Made by a program: the position numbers and the translations under genes. A stretch of 64,000 nucleotides of DNA, from positions 34,172,791 through 34,236,790 of the forward strand of contig CM055272.1 in NCBI GenBank assembly GCA_029237695.1, in the 5' to 3' direction. Below the pieces are notes generated by a model. It ran no database searches, had not been told where the DNA came from, and saw only the letters and a list, made by a program, of their open reading frames with translations. Of this stretch, positions 55,553 to 64,000 are shown piece by piece; within the stretch, counting starts at the first letter, position 1, and every line of letters begins with the position of its first letter. This DNA is from Conchocele bisecta. Taxonomy: Eukaryota > Mollusca > Bivalvia > Lucinida > Thyasiridae.

Positions 55553-56179
55553 GGTTCACATTCACTGGAAATCACTCGAATATTACACACTCTATTCACC
55601 CCATTTCATGGTCTCGATACTTGATATTATCCAACATTTTTATGACGCTCGGAAACCATGGTAACTGTTTTATACGAATTTCCAGTCACCCCATCTCTAT
55701 CAAGATAAATTTCGGCGATACAGGAACCACTAAATCCACAAAGATTCCCTGCCTAAAAATATCCGCTATCTCGCTAGCTGTTGATTCGAGGTATACTTCC
55801 CCCGAACTCGCGTACACGCTACGCTATGCGAATATTCACGTATAATCCAACCGTTACAGAGTGCGTATACGTCAGAAAATACTTCTGTTAAAATCAAGTT
55901 TTTAATTCTCCTGAATTCGTTTCGTCGTCAGATTTAATATACATGTCCCTAGCTAGCATCAGCAACAGAGATCCTTTAATCCTCTGTTTCAATATATTAT
56001 ATTAAACCAAACGCTCTGTTAACCAAATCACCATTTCCATCAAATGTCTTTCTATAGAATCCCGAGACGCGATGTAAACACGACAAACGCGTAATTTAAT
56101 ATCACAAACATATAATCCTGTTTGCAATGTTCTATAACTCCACAACGTAAATATTCCCTCAAATAATCAGCTATGCGAT
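55553..56179. other. 5' flank of LRR-Ig gene, no gene seen
   Basis: No repeat family from this window and no convincing coding frame is visible here. It probably holds the 5' untranslated region of the receptor gene. Confidence 0.4.
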
Positions 56180-56400
56180 GCACACACACAGAGCTCCTTG
56201 TAAACACGTCTCGCGTCTACGATACCGATGTACAGACTGTGAGAACGAAAGCAGTACGCCATCTAGCGGGCAAATATCGATAACGCTGATAATGCAGGCC
56301 ACTCGCTTGCGGTAACGCGCGGAAACCGGCCTTGTTACATATCGATTTATACGCCAGTCACAGCGGCGCGTCAACCGGGACACACGGGGTTCGGTTTGCT
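56180..56400. promoter_or_regulatory. CpG-dense segment upstream of the LRR-Ig gene
   Basis: About 630-850 bp upstream of the LRR-Ig start codon the sequence becomes rich in CpG (CGCGTC, ATCGATAACGC, GGTAACGCGCGG, GCGGCGCGTC), unlike the AT-rich flanks. This could be the promoter or an untranslated first exon of the receptor gene. No TATA box or splice donor was identified with certainty, so the role is inference. Confidence 0.25.
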
Positions 56401-56599
56401 TCGGATTTCTTCGCTATATTGCTGTATAAACTGTACAGTGAAACGTCTCAACACCGGACAGCTTGGAAAACATGAGTGTGTGCTTAATGTAGACGGGATA
56501 CACTGTAATCAGAAACATAGAAAACTATGTTTCTGCTGTAATGTAGATTTAATAATATTCACTTTGCACCAGTATTATTAAGCAAAACATGAACACTTT

Positions 56600-56836
56600 C
56601 AACCCTTAGTAACTGGACTGGACTGTAATACGCTAATTTTCCGACCAATCCATTCGTCACAAAATGATTTTCAGATTAGTCTATTTATGAAAAGAGTGTG
56701 TTTTTGTTCTAAAAAATATTAAAATTACTTTCAAAAGTGCAGATCCTGATGAGACGGCTCGTTACGAGCCGGCTCATCTGGATCTGCACTGTTTGCAAAC
56801 CCCGCTATAGCGGGCTTTCGGGTTCAAAGGGTTAAA
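56600..56836. mobile_element. H family MITE (reverse orientation)
   Basis: CAACCCTTAGTAACTGG, GATCCTGATGAGACGGCTCG / inverse, CCCCGCTATAGCGGG, GGGTTCAAAGGGTTAAAT. Confidence 0.8.
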
Positions 56837-57018
56837 TCCTTCACATCTCGCTCACGGTTGATTCACAGTGTAACATCTACTAATCGGACACCCTGTGATG
56901 CTCACAGGACCACTAGAAATTTCACATGCTCATACGACTGTGCAAGAATGGTTTAGGTTGACACTGACCATTGATTACAAATGGCAGAGTGTCCAGTTTC
57001 TCACACTGAAACTATATA

Positions 57019-57258
57019 TGAGACACGCCATGTGATTTCGGACATCTGCGTAAGTTCATGAAATACGTTTACAAAGTTTTCAATACGTAAATGGCGTCAA
57101 AAGTTGATACAATTTTCAGAGTACATGCGGAATATAATTGTCAACCTGAAAATTTTGTCAACCTTTGACTTTATTTATGAAAAATATTGTAAATTTTGTA
57201 AAAGTATTTCATGAAATTACGCAGATGCCCGAAGGTACAAAATCACATGGCGTGTCTC
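57019..57258. mobile_element. E family MITE, copy 5
   Basis: GAGACACGCCATGTGATTTC to AAATCACATGGCGTGTCTC. It runs straight into a D element, as at 42270. Confidence 0.85.
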
Positions 57259-57503
57259 ATATGTCGGTGTGACTGGAGACACGGGGATTATGGGTCTGAT
57301 GATCAGTGTAGCTACATATGTGCCTGTGTATCCGCACAATCTGATCAGGATCTGCACTGTTCGCCATTCCATCAGCGAAACACCCGTTATGCTTCCTATA
57401 AGCAAGATAGCCAGTTATCAGGCTACAGGAGTGTGCTATTTGACCTGGATTTATACTGGTCACAAATCCGAGAAGCACAATTTCCCCAGTCACAGCCACA
57501 TAT
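57259..57503. mobile_element. D family MITE, joined to E
   Basis: ATGTCGGTGTGACTGGAGAC, CACAATCTGATCAGGATCTG, TTTCCCCAGTCACAGCCACA. Confidence 0.8.
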
Positions 57504-57634
57504 CACTACTTTCACATCAACTAAAGTCCCCATAAATCAAAGTGCAGTGGCGCATCACGCATGGTGGGCAATTATGGCGGAAGTTACGGCCATTTAACTC
57601 GATCATAATCATAATCTATACTCGCATCATACCT

Positions 57635-58015
57635 CCCTATAGCTGTCCGAAATGTACATACTTAGCAGACCAAGAGCTGTTAAAAATGGATATACATATG
57701 TACTTAACAGGCCAATATATATTCAAAATATCCATGCATACATGTAACAAACAAATAGCTGTCCGAAATATACATACTTAGCAGCGATTCCGCTGAGGAG
57801 AATAAAAAAAATACAATTTTCGGGGAAAAAATCATTTTTTTTTTTCTTTTTTTTTCTCGAAAATTGTAATTTTTTATCGCCAATTGTTTATTTTTATCGC
57901 CAATTGCGAAAGTGGCGATCGCCAGCGGAATCTCTGACTTAGCAGACCAGATAGCAGACCAAATAGCTGTCCACAATATACATACTTAGCAGACCAAATA
58001 GCTGATTCGAATACC
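57635..58015. repeat. Degenerate tandem repeat split by K
   Basis: AGCTGTCCGAAATATACATA followed by CTTAGCAGACCAAATAGC recurs at about 57642, 57759 and 57963. The K element lies inside one unit. Confidence 0.7.
57782..57936. mobile_element. K family MITE, copy 4
   Basis: CAGCGATTCCGCTGAGG to CGCCAGCGGAATCTCTG, flanked by ACTTAG at 57776-57781 and 57937-57942. Confidence 0.85.
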
Positions 58016-58496
58016 GTATAGCAATGAATACGTCTTGCGCATAATCAGTATCTGCTTGCTTTGTCTACTGTTGTATACTTACGGAATCCCGCAGCTTTTT
58101 ATTAATTCGTTACGGGAACGAATTGTTAAATTGAGGGAATGCATTGTTATTTCGTGGGAACGAATTAATAAAAAAAATCCATGTCCCCTGCGGGGGCTTC
58201 TTATATACTAAATAAAATTTCATAAACAAAACCTTGTAAACTATTGCCAAATGTCAGCAATTTCTATTATAATTTAAAAATATTATTCATGTAATTATAT
58301 CCGATGGACCTACATTGTATATCTCTTACATTTTACGGAAAAGAAAACAACGTTATAGGGTTATGTTTGTTTACGTTGTTTTATTTCTTAATCTGTTTGT
58401 ATATTTGCTGATGTGTTTGCCATTTTGTTTAATTTACTGTTTGTCAGCATTAAACGACTCTCAAGATGACAGCAGTAGATGCGAGTGTGCATCAGA

Positions 58497-58736
58497 GGAC
58501 CGTTTCACCAAACTTCGTACGACTAAAATATACGTAAGTGCAAAATTATGATAGTCTGTAAATTTCACATTAACAACGTTTTCTTGTAAACAATTATTGG
58601 ATTTACATTTATTGAGCATAGGCTGCATATGCAGCCTATGCTCAATAAATGTAAATCCATCAATTGAAATTTACAGACGATCCTAAATTTGCACTGACGA
58701 ACATCTTAGTCGTGCGAAGTTTAGTGAAACGGGCCC
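58497..58736. mobile_element. B family MITE
   Basis: GGACCGTTTCACCAAACTTC to AAGTTTAGTGAAACGGGCCC, complete with central GCATATGCAGCC palindrome. Confidence 0.9.
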
Positions 58737-59074
58737 CGGGTGTGGAAGGGAGGTAAACATTTAGTAGGAAAGTATATTGCTTGTGCAAATTTATGGATTT
58801 TATTTACTTCTTTCTTTATTTCATTATTTGTTTATTTGTTTATTTACTGCAGATGTTGAAGATTACATCTATTATACGTGAATATACCACGTGATGAAGT
58901 CTGGACGGTTTCCCAATGTAATTTGTAACATATTGAAGGAATAATTCTATTTTTGATTGACCATTTTTTATAGATTTTTTATAGATACTGATATGCTAAC
59001 GCATCCATGCTGCCGGATAAACGATTGAATTGTTTGATTTTCATGTCATGTATGTGTAGACGTACAATAGTGAC

Positions 59075-59140
59075 CAGTGTAGGCCCAGATCAGACTGCAC
59101 AGATGTGCAGGCTGATCTGGGGCTACACTGGTCGCCAATC
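59075..59140. repeat. D-related hairpin
   Basis: CCAGTGTAGGCCCAGATCAG and CTGATCTGGGGCTACACTGG around TGCACAGATGTGCA. Confidence 0.8.
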
Positions 59141-59534
59141 CCATTATCAAACTTTCTCCACAGCTGTGCGACGTGCATTTAATTTCCATTTTACTTTTAC
59201 TTGTTGTTGTATTTGTTTGAGTACATGTTATTTACCAGTTTTCATTTGGTGATCGGGTTGTTTGCCTGAGTTTGACATCTCAGTAACATGTCGCTTAAAA
59301 ATATAGTGGCTTATAATACCGAATTAATAATGTAAATACACCGAATACACATATATGTGCGTGTTTGTTAGCGTTAGCATTTTGTTTGTACAGCTTGTTT
59401 GCCGGCGTTCTGTCGCTCATATGTATGTCAAGTTCTTTTAAATATGTGCATGTATTCCGGGTATTTTCCCATCTTTATATTGACTCGTAAATATAAGCCA
59501 ATACTAAATATATGTATTAAATTAGATTGTATTG

Positions 59535-59728
59535 CCCTTAGATCAAATGTCACACCCCTGTAGCATGATAACGATCTATATTGCTTGTTAGAAGCATGAC
59601 GGATGTTTCATTGATGGAACGGCGAACAGTGCAGATCCTGATCAGACTGTGCGGATGCACATCTGATCTGGATCTACGCTGGTCGCACAATTCATAAGCC
59701 CCATTTCTTCAGTCACAGCCACATATTC
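59535..59728. mobile_element. D family, left end missing
   Basis: CACCCCTGTAGCATGATAAC, CAGATCCTGATCAGACTGTG, CCCATTTCTTCAGTCACAGC: most of D read in reverse. Confidence 0.75.
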
Positions 59729-60134
59729 TAGTCCTATTTCAATATTTGTCCACTTGTAAACGAATTGGGGTTCCAGCATACTACTTATTATTATATGGGA
59801 CGCGCCACGAGAAAAAAAGACACTTACTGAGTTTTAACCAGTATAGATGCTGATAAACTAGTATACTCATTTAACGAAAAGTTTTCCTTAGAAGCAGCAG
59901 CAATGTTTTCACAACGTGATAGCGAATAGTGTATGATGTGATTATACTGCGCGGATGCACAATCTGATAATGCGGGCTAAACTGGGTGCAGAATCAATAA
60001 GCCCCCTTCTGTCATGGCGAGTCACACACTTGGTCATATGAGCGGCTTTGACTTGAAGGACCGTGTTTCCGATGATCAGAATCAATCAAATATATTCCGT
60101 AACGACTGCGGTGTCTGTATTGTTACGAGGTGGC

Positions 60135-60200
60135 GACACGCGTAGCCCCTGATCAGAATGCGCGAATGCGCAGGCTGATCAGGGACTACGTTAGTCGCAT
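60135..60200. repeat. D-related hairpin
   Basis: CGTAGCCCCTGATCAGAATG and GGCTGATCAGGGACTACG around GCGAATGCGC. Confidence 0.75.
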
Positions 60201-61249
60201 AATGAGACAATGAGAGGTCCATTTTGTCAACCGGTGTCCAATATACGATATGTTATATACATTGTCGCTATCTAAGACAAACAGTAAATTGACCTTGTAT
60301 CGCGGTTACCTGAGCTAGGGCGCCGTATTTAATGATATGACAAACATGGACACCTGAGAGTCATTTCCAGAACTTCATTGGTATTCGTTTTTCGACCGAT
60401 ATTCTCTATGCTACGATTTAAGGTATATAACCGCTATTAATGACGGGAAAAACGTACAAAAAGAAAATGCTGCTGTTACCCTGGGTCGAATATGTTAATC
60501 GATATGTCCTGTGTTACGTAAGTTCTGACATCGTAATTATTTGAAATCAACTATCGTGCAACAATCTTGGTTGTCTGAGAGTAACGACGGGACCTTTAAC
60601 AGGCATGCTTTCTGAATCAGTTGGCCAATACTAGTACAAAATTAATGTATATCTAATATTTTACGTAACCGTTATCAAAGACAAACAACACATTGACCTT
60701 GTATCGCGGTTATTGTAACGTGGTATGTTATGGAATGACAAACCTGGATGTCTGAGATTGAAAATTTACGAACTTCGAATTCGTTAGTCATTCGTTTTAA
60801 ATTTCAACAGGTCTTCAATATACAATTGATTGTACATAGCCGCTATCGAAGACAAACTAGTAGATTTAAGAAACATCTCCATTACCAACGTTCGGACATG
60901 TAATTATATATTATGGTAACACTGAGTGTGAGGTCGCATACTTTATGAGACACTTTTCCCCAATCGACGGTGAATATATGACGTATTGTACATACATATC
61001 CGTTATCAAAGACAAACATGAAAGTTACCTTGTATGGCTGTTACCTAAGTTCGGACATCGTAATTATTTGAGGCCAGACTATGGTGTGATAAATATGGTT
61101 ATCGGAGAGTGAGGTTGCAGACTTTATGATGCACATTTTCTCAATCGGCGGCATGTTATGACTTATTGTACATAACCGTTATCAAGGACAAACAATAAAT
61201 TGACCTTGTATCACAGTTGCCCAAGTTCGGACGTATACTTCGATGGTCT

Positions 61250-61313
61250 AGTAACACAAGGTCGTAACTGCTATGCTAAAGCATAGCAGTTACGACCTTA
61301 TGTTACTAGACAT
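61250..61313. repeat. Near-perfect hairpin inside the array
   Basis: GTCTAGTAACACAAGGTCGT AACTGCTATGC and its complement around TAAA. Single copy. Confidence 0.85.
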
Positions 61314-61413
61314 CGAAATTATGGTCTGACAAACATGAATGTCTGAGAGTGAATTCCCAAACTTCGTTAGTTATTTGTTTCCAATTTCAACAGGTGTTCA
61401 ATATACGACTTAT

Positions 61414-61720
61414 AGGGAATAGTAGGTTAGTGCCGTGCATGGAAAAAACTATCTGGCAAGGCTTAGGAAACGGGATGGGCGAGGCTCTGCCGAGCACATC
61501 CCGTTTCCGTGCCGCGCCAGATATTTTTCCCATTCACGGCACTAACCTACTATTCTATTTATCCCGTCAACACCTACAAATGGCTTTAAAATGCAAAAAA
61601 TAAAACACCCAGCCACCGCACATATTCATACACAGTGATTAGGTCGTATTAACAGAATGTCAGCAATGTTTCACGGCACCGTGTTTCACGGCACATACGT
61701 ACTGTGTTGACGGGATAAAT
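61414..61720. mobile_element. F family copy 4, inserted in the satellite
   Basis: GGAATAGTAGGTTAGTGCCG to TGTGTTGACGGGATAAAT, both modules present. Confidence 0.85.
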
Positions 61721-62249
61721 TATATTACATAACCACTATCAAAGACAAAAGAGCAGATTTACGTCATTTCTTCGTCGTTATATTTGTGTGAGAGTGAACC
61801 GGCGAACTTTATGAATCTTGTTTCCCCCAATCGATGGCCAATATATGACATATCGTACATAACCGTTATCAAAGACAAACACCACATTGACCTTGTGACG
61901 CCGTTCGGACATCGTAATTAGTTTGACCTATTTGTTGCTGACTTTCTGATGTACGTTTTCCTAATCAATCGGCGGCATGTTATGACTTATTGTACATAAC
62001 CGTTATCAAAGACAAACAGTAAATTGACCTTGTATCGCAGTTACCCAAGTGCGGATGGCGTCTATTATGGTATGATAAACATTAGTGTCTGAAAGTGAAT
62101 ACCCGAACTTCGTGAGGCCAAGTTTGCCAACGGATATTTAATATACGACGTAATGTACATTACCGCAATCAAAGACAGCAGCGCATATATATGTGTAATT
62201 TCGCCGTAACCGTAAGTTCGGACATGTAAGTATATGTTATGGTAACAAA

Positions 62250-62487
62250 CCTGGGCGCCGTTTCACTAAACGTCGTACGACTAAAATGTTCGTAAGTGCA
62301 AAATCATGATAGTCTGTAAATTTCACGTTAACAATGTTTTCTTGTAAACAATTATTGGATTTACATTTATTGAGCATAGGCTGCATATGCCATGTAAAAT
62401 GTAAATCCATAAATTGAAATTTCCACACGATCCTAAATTCGCAGTTACGAACATTTTAGTCGTACACAGTTTAGTAAAACGGGCCCC
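62250..62487. mobile_element. B family MITE, inserted in the satellite
   Basis: GCGCCGTTTCACTAAACGTC to CAGTTTAGTAAAACGGGCCC. The central palindrome is damaged at CATATGCCATG. Confidence 0.85.
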
Positions 62488-62744
62488 TGGTTGTCTGAGA
62501 GTGAAGTCGCGGACTTTATTAAGCACGTTTCCCAATTGACGGTCAATATATGACATATTGTACATAACCGCTATCTAAGACAAATAGTAATTGACACTGT
62601 ATTGTGGTTACCTAAGTTCGGACGCCACACGTTATGGTATGACAAACATTACTGTCTGTGATGGAAATCGCTGTGGTTTCTTGTACCTCGCTGTGTCATT
62701 GCGGTAGTTTCTGTCATGAATATGTTTTCACTAAAATAACTAGT

Positions 62745-62822
62745 CATAAATTAAACTGATGTTTTCACAAGAAAACTGATGTTTTCACCAAAATAAACTA
62801 ATGTTTTCACCAAAATGAACCA
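62745..62822. repeat. Short tandem repeat, about 22-bp unit
   Basis: AACTGATGTTTTCACCAAAA and variants, three in a row. Confidence 0.8.
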
Positions 62823-62929
62823 ATTTCCTTGACGTTACCGTTCTTGTCTTTCTTTCGTTTTCGAATATACCGTTTGGATAGTCTCATTCATTTAATCACC
62901 AACTATGTTTGTTGATCAGTATATACATT

Positions 62930-63000
62930 CAGTGGAACCTGTCTAAACCGGACACCATGTGGACTCCCATTGTGTCCGGTTTAGACTAGTTTCACTGTAT
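62930..63000. mobile_element. I family terminal hairpin
   Basis: CAGTGGAACCTGTCTAAACC and GGTTTAGACTAGTTTCACTG around CATGTGGACTCCCATTGTG. Confidence 0.8.
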
Positions 63001-63389
63001 TTCTTGAACATGAGCGCCCGCATTTTGACATTTTGGCGTTCTTTGAAATCATGAACATACAATGACATCATCAAAATGTGACAAGATACCCATACAAACA
63101 AATAACGTAGTCTAAAGAATGTCCGTATATTATAGACCAAAATACTAGAATAAAAAAAATCTACCAACGGGGGAGTTTCGAAAACCCTGGCCCACACAGG
63201 GGTTTGGTGTAATAATTCCATTGCTCGCTATTTGAGGCGCCGACTCAAACATGACAAAGTTTGTTATCTTCAAAATTATCATAAATACTGTCGTGTAGGT
63301 CTGCGGTATCTTAAAGCCTTTTAATTGTATGAGAATTCCCGTTTTGTCGCATTTAAGAATTTTCCGAAATTGATTTAGAATATCTGTGA

Positions 63390-63500
63390 TATATATTTCA
63401 ACTGACGTCGAAAGTTGGGGAAAATTTCCGGGCACTCGCGGAATTACATTCCGCGCATGCCCTGAAATTTTCACCATTTTCCGACATCATTTACGATGCA
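63390..63500. repeat. E-like diverged core
   Basis: GAAAATTTCCGGGCACTCGC / inverse GCGCATGCCCTGAAATTTTC, with CGACATCATTTACGATGC as in E. Confidence 0.55.
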
Positions 63501-63854
63501 TATCGCATATTTGTCGTAACCGGTATCGACGAAATACAGAGGTTACATACCGCAGAAAATCTCATACATTCGGTCCTACATAGTGTCTTGTAGCACTATG
63601 TAATCTTAAGGTCATTTAAATGTTATCTCTAGAATCAATCGTCATAATAGATGTAATCTTTTCTATGTATTTTTCCCGTCGTGAGATAAAACATAAGGTG
63701 CCGACATGCCCGCCTTAGTTGTATATAGTCAACACATGTCGGCGACTTTATACTTAACATGAAACAGTTGTGGAAACGGGTCGCCGTTTGACAAAAAGTG
63801 CCGTAATACGATGATATGTGCTGTAATCTGACAATGGTAGATACACGTCCTTAT

Positions 63855-64000
63855 ATGTGACACGCCATGTGATTTTATACCTTCGGACATCTACGTAATT
63901 TCATGAAATACGTTTACAAAATTTACAATATTTTACAAAATATTACAATATTTTACAAAATGGCGTTAAAAAATTACCAAAATATACGGAATTGTAGCAT
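63855..64000. mobile_element. E family MITE, copy 6, cut by the window end
   Basis: TGACACGCCATGTGATTTTA, ACCTTCGGACATCTACG, ATACGTTTACAAAATTTAC. The second half lies outside the window. Confidence 0.8.

Larger units (their letters stand above)
60230..62660. repeat. Decayed satellite-like array, about 165-bp monomer
   Basis: The words GTACATAACCGTTATCAAAG, ACAAACAGTAAATTGACC, TTGTATCGCGGTTACC, AAGTTCGGACATCGTAATTA and TGACAAACATGGATGTCTG return in the same order about eleven times. The AAGACAAAC word falls near 60274, 60679, 60849, 61009, 61183, 61741, 61871, 62009, 62171 and 62573. Most gaps are 130-175 bp once insertions are removed. F, B and a hairpin have inserted into it. Confidence 0.8.

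Noticed and set aside
1..64000. tRNA, rRNA or snRNA genes
   Set aside because: No cloverleaf with proper A and B boxes or known RNA motif was recognised by eye; a tRNAscan or Infernal run would decide.

Overview
This is a stretch of animal (metazoan) genomic DNA, AT-rich and very gene-poor. It looks most like a marine mollusc, probably a bivalve. The reasons are: no long open frames except one, many short non-autonomous inverted-repeat transposons (MITEs), a retroposon-like 3' tail ending GTTGATAGGCCGTTAAAC of a kind common in mollusc genomes, and a diverged nuclease-like multicopy gene typical of invertebrates. No bacterial, phage or viral gene is supported. The organism call is inference.

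Genes. Only one intact protein gene is visible: a single-exon leucine-rich-repeat plus immunoglobulin transmembrane protein on the minus strand at 53987-55552, presumably a neural or cell-adhesion receptor. A second coding locus at about 13985-17065 (plus) is a decayed copy of a conserved invertebrate gene family. It has an N-terminal WHxxCY/KYHxxC zinc-like part, a C-terminal EADTR...SPDTDV...HAFTGSD nuclease-like core and a Cys-rich tail. It is broken by stops, frameshifts and a lost core Asp.

Repeats, by the letters used here. A: about 305 bp, termini with GCCGATTTCACCAA (3 copies). B: about 240 bp, TTTCACTAAACTTCG (6 copies plus 2 halves). C: about 480-510 bp with TTAA target duplications, piggyBac-like (5). 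D: about 245 bp, GACTGGAGAAATGGGGC (more than 8). E: about 230 bp, GTACCTTCGGACATCTGCG (6 plus 2 core-only). F: a two-module element (4). G: TTAACCCTTA..TAAGGGTTAA (7 plus 3 partial; five clustered at 51.3-53.4 kb). H: TTAACCCTTTGAACCCG (7). I: pogo/Tigger-like CAGTGGAACCTCTCTAAAC (about 8). J: about 440 bp palindromes with (CAA)n ends (3). K: CAGGGATTCCGCTGG with 6-bp duplications (4). L, M, N, O, P and R: low-copy families. Z: a single element rich in GTTAGTCGACTAA. Several are nested, which gives relative ages: K in L, K in D, N in F, an 856-bp element in I, and F and B in a satellite.

Layout. 0-9 kb: A, B, F, Z, D, E and J elements and hairpins. 9-13 kb: a perfect 108-bp hairpin, a GC-rich island with repeated CCGTA motifs, and H/C/H. 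13-17 kb: the decayed nuclease-like gene. 18-23 kb: C, F with N inside, E, J, several foldbacks and an 820-bp palindrome. 23-31 kb: D, A, C, H, SINE-like, R, I (with the 856-bp insert) and B. 31-43 kb: C, an ATCG-satellite foldback, G, D, B, M, O, F, H, I and E+D. 43.3-44.7 kb: two tandem arrays (76-bp and 18-bp units). 45-51 kb: O, B, K, D, J, C and L. 51-53.9 kb: the G cluster, P and L next to the 3' end of the receptor gene. 56-60 kb: H, E+D, K in a short tandem repeat, and B. 60.2-62.7 kb: a decayed array of about 165-bp monomers. Stretches not listed show no gene and no clear repeat to me.
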